From: Micromonospora sp. C28SCA-DRY-2
Lineage (GTDB): Bacteria > Actinomycetota > Actinomycetes > Mycobacteriales > Micromonosporaceae
Length of the DNA stretch: 64,000 bases
Direction of reading: 5' to 3'
Assembly: GCF_030519475.1 (NCBI RefSeq)
Contig: NZ_JAUMKD010000005.1
Span: forward strand, 1-64,000
The notes under the pieces were generated by a model. It made no database searches and had not been told where the DNA came from. It saw only the letters and a program-made list of their open reading frames with translations. Positions 24,323 to 31,725 of this stretch are shown here, in pieces. Position 1 is the stretch's first letter. Every line of letters begins with the position of its first letter. A program made the translations under genes and the position numbers.

Positions 24323-25243
24323 ATGTCCTTCACCCTCTTTTCCGACACCCGCCTGGCCCTCGCCCGGGACAGCCTCGCCGGTCTCTCGGTCGGCGACGCG
24401 CTCGGCTCGCAGTTCTTCGTCCCCGGCCGGCGCCCGGCCGACCTGGCCGCCGGGAAGCTCCCCCCGCCGCCCTGGGAGTGGACCGACGACACCGAGATGG
24501 CCTGCTCGGTGGTGGCCGCCCTGGCCGACGCCGGCCGGATCGACCGGGACGCGCTCGCCGCCGCGTTCGCCGAGCGCTGCGAGCCCTACCGGGGGTATGG
24601 GCCGGGCGCGGTGACCATCCTGCGGCTGATCCGCACCGGCACGCCGTGGCCGGTGGCCGCCGCGTCCGCGTTCGACGGGCAGGGCTCGTGCGGCAACGGC
24701 GCGGCGATGCGGGTCGGCCCGCTGGGCGCGTGGTTCGCCGACTCGACGGCCCGGGCGGCGGCGCAGGCCCGCGCCTCGGCCGAGGTGACCCACGCCCACC
24801 CGGAGGGGATCGCCGGGGCGGTCGCGGTGGCGGTGGCCGCCGCGCTGGCCACCCGCGCCCGGCTGGACGGGTACCGCCCGGCGCCGGACCGGCTGCTGGC
24901 CGCGGTGGCCGCGCTGCTCGACCCGGGCAGCGAGGTGCACCGGGGCGTACGCCGCGCGGTGGACCTGTTGGGCCGGCCGCTGCCGGCGGTGGTCGACGCG
25001 CTCGGCAACGGCTCCCGGGTGACCGCCCAGGACACCGTCGCCTTCACCCTCTGGGTGGCCGCGGTGCACCTGGACGACTACCCGGCGGCGATCCGCGCCT
25101 GCGTCGAGGCGGGCGGCGACGTCGACACCACGGCGGCGATCGCCGGCGCGGTGGTGGCCGCGCACACCGGGGTGGGCACCCCGGGTGGCGTGCCGACGCA
25201 GTGGCTGGCCGCCCGCGAGCCGCTGCCGGACTGGCTCGGCTGA
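24323..25243 (+). CDS. ADP-ribosylglycohydrolase family protein
   Basis: About 306 residues. The ARH signatures are intact: G-D-A-L-G-S-Q-F near 23-30, W-T-D-D-T-E-M near 53-59 (magnesium ligands) and G-G-D-V-D-T-T-A-A-I-A-G-A near 271-283. Such hydrolases remove ADP-ribose from proteins (Arg-linked in DraG) or from nucleic acids, or split free ADP-ribosyl derivatives. No ADP-ribosyltransferase gene is adjacent, so the target is unknown. Starts at ATG 24323; the upstream in-frame part is not family-like. Confidence 0.9.
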   Translation: MSFTLFSDTRLALARDSLAGLSVGDALGSQFFVPGRRPADLAAGKLPPPPWEWTDDTEMACSVVAALADAGRIDRDALAAAFAERCEPYRGYGPGAVTILRLIRTGTPWPVAAASAFDGQGSCGNGAAMRVGPLGAWFADSTARAAAQARASAEVTHAHPEGIAGAVAVAVAAALATRARLDGYRPAPDRLLAAVAALLDPGSEVHRGVRRAVDLLGRPLPAVVDALGNGSRVTAQDTVAFTLWVAAVHLDDYPAAIRACVEAGGDVDTTAAIAGAVVAAHTGVGTPGGVPTQWLAAREPLPDWLG

Positions 25244-25295
25244 CCGCGCGGGCGTGGTGCTGGTCCCGCTGCTGATGATCGGCATGCCGCACCGT

Positions 25296-25334
25296 CTTTA
25301 GCGCGGATCCGTACCGCCTTTAGCGCGGATCCGT
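25296..25334. repeat. 17-bp direct repeat, 22-bp period
   Basis: CTTTAGCGCGGATCCGT occurs exactly at 25296-25312 and 25318-25334, between two converging genes. It is followed by the stop of the YcnI-like gene. Not a hairpin; could be a duplicated protein-binding site. Confidence 0.8.
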
Positions 25335-25356
25335 GCGGGGCGTCGGTCGGCCTGGC

Positions 25357-26472
25357 TCAGATGGGCGCGGAACCGCGCAGGGCGCCGACCGGTGGGCGCG
25401 ATCCCGCATCCGCGTCGCTTCGCACCGGCTCGGCCGGCCGGGATGCCGGGCCGTCCGCACCGGTGGGTTTCGGGCCGCCCTCGGCCGGTGCCGGGCTCCC
25501 GTCGGCGGGTGTCGGTTTGCGGTCGGCCGGGACCCCCGTGGTCGGGTCGGCGCCCAGCGGCGCCGCCGCCCGGGTGTCGGCCGTCGTCCGGCCGCGGGCC
25601 GCCGGGTGGCGGCCGGCCGCCGCGGCCTGGCTTTCGGCCGCCTCGATCCGGGGGCCGGCCGCCGCGACCGGAGTGTCGGTCGCCGCGGCTGGTTCCTCGT
25701 CGAGCACGGACCGGTCGATCGGGGCGGTCGGCTCCCGGCGGCGCCACCGGCTCGCCAGCCAACCGATCGCCGCTCCGCCGCCCAGCCCGGCGAGCAGCCC
25801 GGCGGCGAGCAGGGCGTCGGCGTTCCCGCCGCCGTCCGTCCCGGCCGCCGGCGCGCCCCCGGCGGAACCGGGCGCCGCGACCCCGGCCTCCGCCCCGCCG
25901 GGCGGCGGAGCGGCGTGCCCGCCGTGCCCGGCGACCGCCCCGGCGGCCGCGGGGGACAGGGTCAGCACCGGCGCCCGGTGTGCCCCGGCCGGGTCGGCCC
26001 AGCGGACCACCGTGCCGTCGGCGTACGTCTGGATCACCTGGAAGGTGAGCCGGTCCACCTGCGGCAGCGGCCCCATGGAGAGGGTGAGCCGGGCCGGCGC
26101 GGTGCCCGATCCGGGCATCCGGGTCCAGGTCACGGCGCTGGTGATCGTGTCCAGCCGGACGCCGTGCAGGCCGGTCACCGGCTGGTCCAGCCGGCGGGAG
26201 GTGATCCGCGGTGCCCAGCCGTCGACCGACATCGGGTACACCTCGGCGATCGGCGCGTCGGCCGGCAGCCGGACCTCGACCCGGTCGGTCCGGGTGCCGG
26301 GCCGCTCCTCGGGCACCACGAACTCCAGCTTCACCGCGTCGCCCTGGCGGGCCTGCGTCGGGTTGGTGGTCACGTCCGCCGCGTCCGCCGTGGCGGGCCA
26401 GGTCAGCACGGCGGCCGCGGCCAGGGCGGCCACCGCCCCGGCCCGACGGCCCAGGCCGCGTGTCATCGCCAT
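25357..26472 (-). CDS. YcnI/DUF1775-like secreted, membrane-anchored protein with long tail
   Basis: About 371 residues. Signal peptide (T-W-P-A-T-A-D-A-A), then a YcnI-like beta-sandwich of about 150 residues with V-T-T-N-P-x-Q-A, L-E-F-V-V-P-E-E, V-E-V-R-L-P-A-D-A-P-I-A-E-V, G-W. YcnI proteins bind copper through a His at the first mature residue; here that place reads A-D-V, so the ligand appears lost. A Pro/Gly/Ala linker, one membrane helix (D-A-L-L-A-A-G-L-L-A-G-L...) and R-R-R follow, and then ~125 residues of low-complexity Ala/Pro/Gly predicted cytoplasmic, longer than the family norm. Start at ATG 26472 (ATG 26466 also possible). Confidence 0.75.
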   Translation of the reverse strand: MAMTRGLGRRAGAVAALAAAAVLTWPATADAADVTTNPTQARQGDAVKLEFVVPEERPGTRTDRVEVRLPADAPIAEVYPMSVDGWAPRITSRRLDQPVTGLHGVRLDTITSAVTWTRMPGSGTAPARLTLSMGPLPQVDRLTFQVIQTYADGTVVRWADPAGAHRAPVLTLSPAAAGAVAGHGGHAAPPPGGAEAGVAAPGSAGGAPAAGTDGGGNADALLAAGLLAGLGGGAAIGWLASRWRRREPTAPIDRSVLDEEPAAATDTPVAAAGPRIEAAESQAAAAGRHPAARGRTTADTRAAAPLGADPTTGVPADRKPTPADGSPAPAEGGPKPTGADGPASRPAEPVRSDADAGSRPPVGALRGSAPI

Positions 26473-26560
26473 CTTCGGGTCCCCATCCGTCTCCGCGCGG
26501 CCGGCACCGGTTTCCGGCCACACCCGGTAGTTCGGATCGCGCGCCGGAATGGTTCAACGT

Positions 26561-26622
26561 GCCCCGGTGCCCGGTGCCCGGTGCCCGGTGCCCGGTGCCC
26601 GGTGCCCGGTGCCCGGTGCTCG
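26561..26622. repeat. Heptanucleotide tandem repeat (GTGCCCG)7-8
   Basis: Seven exact copies of GTGCCCG from 26567 to 26615 and one GTGCTCG, in the divergent gap upstream of thrS. Being a 7-mer it would change spacing, not reading frame, of anything across it. Copy number is likely variable between strains. Confidence 0.95.
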
Positions 26623-26703
26623 TGGTGTCTGCTGGCGCCGGGCGGATCGACGATTGGCCGCTGGGCGGTGGGCGTCGCCGGCCGGGCCGGCGAGCACGAC
26701 CGA

Positions 26704-26709
26704 TAGCAT
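26704..26709 (+). promoter_or_regulatory. -10 box of thrS
   Basis: TAGCAT, giving a leader of about 48 bases. No TTGAC-like -35 is visible. The heptamer repeat ends 82 bases upstream. Confidence 0.4.
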
Positions 26710-26762
26710 CGGCAGGAGCCGCTCGTCGGCGTCCATCCGTTCCGTCTGCTGGAGGAGTCACC

Positions 26763-28775
26763 GTGTCCGCACCCCGTACCCCCGCCGTGGCCGACCCCGT
26801 CGTCGTCGCCGCCGGGACCACGGCGGCCGACGCGGTGGCCGCGGCCGGGCTGCCCGCCGCCGGCCCGAAGGCGATCGTCGTGGTCCGCGACCCGCAGGGC
26901 GTGCTGCACGACCTGGACTGGATGCCGGCCGTCGACACCCAGGTCGAGCCGGTCAGCCTGGACTCCCCGGACGGGCTGAACGTGCTGCGCCACTCCACCG
27001 CGCACGTGCTCGCCCAGGCCGTGCAGGACGTCTTCCCGGAGGCCAAGCTCGGCATCGGCCCGCCGATCGAGAACGGCTTCTACTACGACTTCGCCGTCGA
27101 CAAGCCGTTCCAACCGGACGACCTGGCCCGGCTCGAGAAGCGGATGCAGGAGATCATCAAGTCCGGCCAGCGGTTCCGCCGGCGGCGCTTCCGCAGCCTG
27201 GACGAGGCGAAGGCCGAGCTGGCCGCCGAGCCGTTCAAGCTGGAGCTGATCGACGTCAAGGGCGAGGGCCTGGACTCCTCCGAGGTGATGGAGGTCGGCG
27301 GCGGCGAGCTGACCATCTACGACAACCTGGCCGCCGGCGAGGACAAGGTCTGCTGGTCCGACCTGTGCCGTGGCCCGCACCTGCCGAACACCCGGCTGAT
27401 CGGCGCGTTCAAGCTGATGCGCTCGGCCGCCGCGTACTGGCGGGGGTCGGAGAAGAACCCGCAGCTGCAGCGGGTGTACGGCACCGCCTGGCCGACCCGG
27501 GACGAGCTGAAGGCGTACCTGAAGCTGCTGGAGGAGGCCGCCCGGCGCGACCACCGCAAGCTCGGCGCGGACCTGGACCTGTTCAGCTTCCCCGACGAGA
27601 TCGGCTCCGGGCTGGCGGTCTTCCACCCCAAGGGCGGCGTGCTCAAGCGGGAGATGGAGGACTACGTCCGGGCCCGCCACATCGAGGAGGGCTTCCAGTA
27701 CGTCGGGACCCCGCACATCTCGAAGGAGGGCCTCTTCCACACCTCGGGCCACCTGCCCTACTACAAGGACACGATGTTCCCTCCGATGCAGATGGAGGGC
27801 AGCGACTACTACCTCAAGGCGATGAACTGCCCGATGCACAACCTGATCTACAGGTCGCGCGGGCGGTCCTACCGCGAGCTGCCGATGCGGCTGTTCGAGT
27901 TCGGGTCGGTCTACCGGTACGAGAAGTCGGGCGTCATCCACGGCCTGACCCGGGTGCGCGGCTTCACCCAGGACGACTCGCACTCCTACTGCACCCGGGA
28001 GCAGGCGCCCGCCGAGGTCAAGCACCTGCTGGCGTTCGTGCTCGGCCTGCTCCGCGACTTCGGCATCACCGACTTCTACCTGGAGCTGTCGACCCGGGAC
28101 GAGTCCCGGCCGGACAAGTTCGTCGGCTCGGAGGAGGACTGGGCGACGGCGACCGCGGTGCTGGAGCAGTGCGCGCAGGAGACCGGGCTCGAACTCGTCC
28201 CCGACCCGGGCGGCGCGGCCTTCTACGGCCCGAAGATCTCCGTGCAGGCCAAGGACGCGATCGGCCGCACCTGGCAGATGTCGACCATCCAGTACGACTT
28301 CAACCAGCCGAAGGGCTTCGGGCTGGAGTACCAGGCGGCCGACGGCACCCGGCAGCAGCCGGTGATGATCCACTGCGCCAAGTTCGGCTCGATCGAGCGG
28401 TTCATCGGGGTGCTCACCGAGCACTACGCCGGCGCCTTCCCGGCCTGGCTGTCCCCGGTGCAGGTGGTCGGCATCCCGATCCGTGACGAGCACGCCGACT
28501 ACCTGCACGGGTTCGTGGCGGCGCTGCGCGCCGAGGGGATCCGGGCCGAGGTGGACACCGGCGACGACCGGATGCAGAAGAAGATCCGTACCGCCCAGCA
28601 GCAGAAGATCCCGTTCATGGTGATCGCCGGCGACGACGACGTGGCGGCCGGCACCGTCTCGTTCCGCTACCGGGACGGCTCGCAGCGCAACGGGGTGCCG
28701 ATGGCCGAGGCGGTGGCCCACGTGCTGGACGTGGTCACCACGCGGAGCAACATCGGGCCGTCGGCCCAGCAGTGA
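26763..28775 (+). CDS. thrS: Threonyl-tRNA synthetase
   Basis: About 670 residues. Attaches Thr to tRNA-Thr. An N-terminal TGS domain (~1-65) is followed by the editing domain with H77-x-x-x-H81 and a later C-x-G-x-H (C-R-G-P-H), which clear mis-attached Ser, then the class II core with zinc ligands Cys in M-N-C-P-M-H-N, His in D-D-S-H and His in M-I-H, and the anticodon-binding domain at the end. GGAGGAG precedes the GTG at 26763. It is the first gene of the classical actinobacterial thrS-HIT-pgsA-pimA neighbourhood, here separated from HIT by a minus-strand peptidase gene. Confidence 0.97.
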   Translation: MSAPRTPAVADPVVVAAGTTAADAVAAAGLPAAGPKAIVVVRDPQGVLHDLDWMPAVDTQVEPVSLDSPDGLNVLRHSTAHVLAQAVQDVFPEAKLGIGPPIENGFYYDFAVDKPFQPDDLARLEKRMQEIIKSGQRFRRRRFRSLDEAKAELAAEPFKLELIDVKGEGLDSSEVMEVGGGELTIYDNLAAGEDKVCWSDLCRGPHLPNTRLIGAFKLMRSAAAYWRGSEKNPQLQRVYGTAWPTRDELKAYLKLLEEAARRDHRKLGADLDLFSFPDEIGSGLAVFHPKGGVLKREMEDYVRARHIEEGFQYVGTPHISKEGLFHTSGHLPYYKDTMFPPMQMEGSDYYLKAMNCPMHNLIYRSRGRSYRELPMRLFEFGSVYRYEKSGVIHGLTRVRGFTQDDSHSYCTREQAPAEVKHLLAFVLGLLRDFGITDFYLELSTRDESRPDKFVGSEEDWATATAVLEQCAQETGLELVPDPGGAAFYGPKISVQAKDAIGRTWQMSTIQYDFNQPKGFGLEYQAADGTRQQPVMIHCAKFGSIERFIGVLTEHYAGAFPAWLSPVQVVGIPIRDEHADYLHGFVAALRAEGIRAEVDTGDDRMQKKIRTAQQQKIPFMVIAGDDDVAAGTVSFRYRDGSQRNGVPMAEAVAHVLDVVTTRSNIGPSAQQ

Positions 28776-28782
28776 CGCCGCG

Positions 28783-28819
28783 GGTGCCCCCGCCGCGCCG
28801 ATGACGCGGCGGGGGCACC
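28783..28819. terminator. Terminator between thrS and the M15 peptidase gene
   Basis: A perfect 15-base stem (arms 28783-28797 and 28805-28819) with a 7-base loop between converging genes. Confidence 0.75.
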
Positions 28820-28823
28820 GGCG

Positions 28824-29561
28824 TCAGATGCCGCAGGTCGGCGCGGACCAGGTCCGGGTCGACTTGTGCGCGACGTGGGTGTGGTCGTTGTGCCCCGGGT
28901 AGCCGGGGCCGAGGATCTCGTTGAAGCCGTGGTTGCGGGCCTGCTGGGCGAGCCGGCACAGGGAGTGCGGGCCGGCGCCCAGGTCGACGGCGTCGCCGTA
29001 GAGGTGCCGGCTGGTCGACGACCCGCCGACCGCGGTGTTGCAGGCGTAGCTGCGGAACGCGCTGGTCACGATGATCTGCTGGTCGCCGAGCGCGTGCCGC
29101 ATGGCCTGGAGCTTCCACATCGACACCCGGGCGTTGAACCGGGCCGTGCTGGCCGACACCGCGCCGCCGGACCAGTCGCTGTTGCAGTCGTTGAACTCCG
29201 CGTAGCTGAAGTTCACCGGCGTGCAGTCGTCGTCCTGCAACGCGTAGATCTTGTTGAACGTCTGCGGGCCGGCGATGCCGTCCGCGGAGAGGCCGTACGC
29301 CTGCTGGAAGCGGGTCACCGCCGACTTGGTGGCCGGGCCGTACGCGCCGTCGAGGGTGAGCACCGCGCCGTAGCCGGGGTAGCCGGCGACGCGGATCTGG
29401 AGTTGCCGGACGTCCTCGCCGGACATCCCCTGGGACAGCGTGCGTCCCCAGGTGTAGCAGCCGTCGGCGTGCGCCGCCCCGGGGGTGAGGGTGACGCCGA
29501 CCACCGTGGTGGCGGCGGCCAGCGCGAGCGCCGCGAAGAACCTGCCGAGCCGTCGGAACAT
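28824..29561 (-). CDS. Secreted peptidoglycan-binding M15A-type peptidase
   Basis: About 245 residues. Signal peptide ending near A-H-A-D; a PG_binding_1 domain with L-Q-I-R-V-A-G-Y and the helix around L-D-G-A-Y-G-P-A-T-K-S-A-V-T-R-F-Q; then a zinc peptidase domain with S-R-H-L-Y-G-D-A-V-D (first His and Asp) and H-D/T-H-V near the end (H-N-D-H-T-H-V), the D-Ala-D-Ala carboxypeptidase/endolysin-like layout of Peptidase_M15A_3. It would trim peptidoglycan cross-bridges outside the cell. Several Cys (C-Y-T-W, D-D-D-C, D-C-N, A-C-N, L-C-R, T-C) suggest disulfides. The ATG at 29561 follows GGAGGG. Confidence 0.87.
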   Translation of the reverse strand: MFRRLGRFFAALALAAATTVVGVTLTPGAAHADGCYTWGRTLSQGMSGEDVRQLQIRVAGYPGYGAVLTLDGAYGPATKSAVTRFQQAYGLSADGIAGPQTFNKIYALQDDDCTPVNFSYAEFNDCNSDWSGGAVSASTARFNARVSMWKLQAMRHALGDQQIIVTSAFRSYACNTAVGGSSTSRHLYGDAVDLGAGPHSLCRLAQQARNHGFNEILGPGYPGHNDHTHVAHKSTRTWSAPTCGI

Positions 29562-29602
29562 GGAGCCCTCCATCGGTAAATGGAAGTACATAGATGCATG
29601 GG

Positions 29603-29631
29603 ATTTTCAGACCTGGCCGTGCACTCGTCAA
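29603..29631 (-). promoter_or_regulatory. Promoter of the M15 peptidase gene
   Basis: Read on the minus strand: TTGACG (29631-29626), 17-base spacer, GAAAAT (29608-29603), 42 bases before the start codon, in an AT-rich island. Confidence 0.6.
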
Positions 29632-29735
29632 TAATTTGCAGCCACAGAGTTTCCCGCCGCTAAGTGGTGGCCGCCACCACCGGTGACCCCGAACGGGAAG
29701 GCCGGCGGCCGTCGCAGCTGGCCGGGCCGGGTCCG

Positions 29736-29741
29736 TAGGAT
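29736..29741 (+). promoter_or_regulatory. -10 box for leaderless HIT transcript
   Basis: TAGGAT ends 6 bases before the GTG at 29748, so transcription would begin at the start codon. This decides the GTG over the ATG at 29781. Confidence 0.5.
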
Positions 29742-29747
29742 CGGCGT

Positions 29748-30293
29748 GTGACTGGGGCGGAACGGCACACGGACAGCGGCATGGCCGACGGCCTGGAGCG
29801 GCTCTGGACGCCGCACCGGATGACCTACATCTCCGGGGAGGACCGGCCCGAGGGCGGCTACGAGAAGCCCACCGGCTGCCCGTTCTGCCTGGCGCCGGGG
29901 CGGCCGCCGGAGGAGAGCCTGGTGGTGGCCCGGGGCGAGCACGTCTTCGTGGTGCTGAACCTCTACCCGTACAACCCCGGTCACCTGCTGGTCTGCCCCT
30001 ACCGGCACGTCGCCGACTACACCGACCTGGACGCGGCCGAGACCGTCGAGCTGGCGACCTGCACGCAGACCGCGATGCGGGTGATCCGCAAGGTCAGCAA
30101 CGCGCACGGGTTCAACCTCGGCATGAACCAGGGCGGCGTCGCCGGTGCCGGGATCGCCGCGCACCTGCACCAGCACGTGGTGCCGCGGTGGGGCGGGGAC
30201 GCCAACTTCATGCCGGTGATCGGCCGCACCAAGGTGCTGCCCCAACTGCTCGGCGACACCCGGGAACTGCTGGCTCGCGCCTGGCCGTCCTGA
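29748..30293 (+). CDS. HIT-family Ap4A-phosphorylase-like protein
   Basis: About 181 residues. The HIT motif is H139-L-H-Q-H143-V-V-P-R-W, preceded by the zinc pair C44-P-F-C47. The middle, V-L-N-L-Y-P-Y-N-P-G-H-L, and the end, R-W-G-G-D-A-N-F-M-P-V-I-G-x-T-K-V-L-P-Q-L-L, closely resemble the mycobacterial Rv2613c Ap4A phosphorylase, which splits diadenosine tetraphosphate into ATP and ADP. Its usual place between thrS and pgsA is kept, which fits clearance of Ap4A made by aminoacyl-tRNA synthetases. Confidence 0.9.
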   Translation: MTGAERHTDSGMADGLERLWTPHRMTYISGEDRPEGGYEKPTGCPFCLAPGRPPEESLVVARGEHVFVVLNLYPYNPGHLLVCPYRHVADYTDLDAAETVELATCTQTAMRVIRKVSNAHGFNLGMNQGGVAGAGIAAHLHQHVVPRWGGDANFMPVIGRTKVLPQLLGDTRELLARAWPS

Positions 30294-30342
30294 ATCGGCC
30301 GGCTGCCACCCGTGCGGGCCCGGCGGGTGGCACGATCTGGCG

Positions 30343-31401
30343 ATGGCAGTCAGCACGCGGACGTTGGGTCGCAGCGGCATCGAGGTCAGTGCCCTCGGGA
30401 TGGGGTGCTGGGCGATCGGTGGCCCGTGGGCCGAGGGCAGCCAGCCGCTGGGCTGGGGCGCGGTCGACGACGAGGAGTCGGTACGGGCCGTGCGGCGCGC
30501 GCTGGACCTCGGGGTCACCCTCTTCGACACCGCCGACGCGTACGGGGCGGGGCACAGCGAGCGGATCCTCGGCCGGGCGCTCGCCGGCCGGCGGGACGAG
30601 GCGGTGATCGCCACCAAGTGGGGCTACACCTTCGACGAGGCGACCCGGCAGGCGACCGGCGAGGACGCCTCCCCGGCGTACCTGCGGCGGGCGGTGCACG
30701 ACTCGCTGCGCCGGCTGGGCACCGACTGGATCGACCTCTACCAGCTGCACCTGGCCGACCTGCCGGTGCCCCGGGCCGAGGCGCTGGTCGCCACCCTGGA
30801 GGACCTGGTCGCCGAGGGCCTGGTCCGGGCGTACGGCTGGAGCACGGACCGCCCCGACCGGGCCGCCGCGTTCGGCCACGGCGCCCCGCGCGCCACCGCC
30901 GTGCAGCACGCCCTCTCGGTGCTCCGCGACGCCCCCGAGCTGCTCGCCGTCTGCGACAAGTACGACCTGGCCAGCGTCGTCCGGGGGCCGCTCGGGATGG
31001 GCCTGCTCACCGGCAAGTACACCGCCGGCTCCACGCTGCCCCGCGACGACGTGCGCGGCGTCGCGCCGGGCTGGCTGGAGTGGTTCCGCGGCGGCCGGCC
31101 GGCGCCGGAGTGGCTGCGCCGGGTCGCCGCGGTGCGGGCGGCGCTGACCGGCGACGGGCGCACCCTGGCCCAGGGCGCGCTGGGCTGGATCTGGACGCGC
31201 AGCGGCCGGAGCGTGCCGATCCCCGGCTGCCGTACCGTCGCCCAGGTCGAGGAGAACGCCGCCGCCCTGCGCTGGGGGCCGCTGCCGCCGGACCAGTTCG
31301 CCGAGGTGGAGCGCCAGCTGGCGGCCGTCCGGGCGGCGGCGCTGCGATCCGCCGACCGCCCCTACTGGCCCAGCCCCACCCTCCCCGCCACCCACCCGTA
31401 A
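30343..31401 (+). CDS. Aldo/keto reductase
   Basis: About 352 residues. Tetrad residues: Asp/Tyr in L-F-D-T-A-D-A-Y-G, Lys in I-A-T-K-W-G-Y, His in L-Y-Q-L-H-L. The N-terminus L-G-R-S-G-I-E-V-S-A-L-G-M-G-C-W-A-I-G-G-P is typical of the AKR11/12-like general stress enzymes. It interrupts the usual HIT-pgsA neighbourhood and starts 49 bases after HIT on the same strand, possibly in the same transcript. Substrate unknown. Confidence 0.9.
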   Translation: MAVSTRTLGRSGIEVSALGMGCWAIGGPWAEGSQPLGWGAVDDEESVRAVRRALDLGVTLFDTADAYGAGHSERILGRALAGRRDEAVIATKWGYTFDEATRQATGEDASPAYLRRAVHDSLRRLGTDWIDLYQLHLADLPVPRAEALVATLEDLVAEGLVRAYGWSTDRPDRAAAFGHGAPRATAVQHALSVLRDAPELLAVCDKYDLASVVRGPLGMGLLTGKYTAGSTLPRDDVRGVAPGWLEWFRGGRPAPEWLRRVAAVRAALTGDGRTLAQGALGWIWTRSGRSVPIPGCRTVAQVEENAAALRWGPLPPDQFAEVERQLAAVRAAALRSADRPYWPSPTLPATHP

Positions 31402-31725
31402 CCCCACCTCGCCCGGCGCCCGAGCGCCGGGCCGGCGGTGTGCGGCGCCGGCCCACTCGCACGGAAAGAGGGCCTTCGACCCGGCGCGAGGCCGCACTTC
31501 CAGGGAAAGTGCGGCCTCCGGCGGGCGCAGCCCGGGACGGCGCCGGGCCCTCTTCTCGGGGAGTGCGCTCGATCCGGCGCGAGGCCCCTCGTCCGGGGAA
31601 AGCGCGAGGGCCCTCGTCCGGGAAAGGGGGCCCTCAGCCCAGCGCGAGGCCGCACTCTCGGGGAAAGTGCGGCCTCTAGGCGGGCGCGGCCCGGGAGAGG
31701 GCCGGCAGGAGCGGGGTGGCGGGGG
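31402..31725. repeat. Cluster of hairpin-forming intergenic repeats
   Basis: This 324-base gene-free space contains two near-identical ~57-bp units. Each holds a hairpin: arms 31488-31499/31507-31518 (12 bp, GAGGCCGCACTT) and 31646-31656/31666-31676 (11 bp, GAGGCCGCACT), and each is followed by GGCGGGCGC-GCCCGGGA. Between them are degenerate relatives (around 31575-31640) that share GGGGAAAG and GCGCGAGG. The unit next to the EF-G-like gene stop can act as its terminator. Confidence 0.8.

Noticed and set aside
26561..26622. CRISPR-like array
   Set aside because: Seven-base units without spacers; a simple tandem repeat.
26623..26762. T-box leader before thrS
   Set aside because: No T-box consensus and the leader from the -10 box is only about 48 bases.
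29562..29747. c-di-AMP (ydaO-type) riboswitch upstream of the cell-wall peptidase
   Set aside because: The region is short and I cannot find the conserved riboswitch core; a simple promoter explains it.
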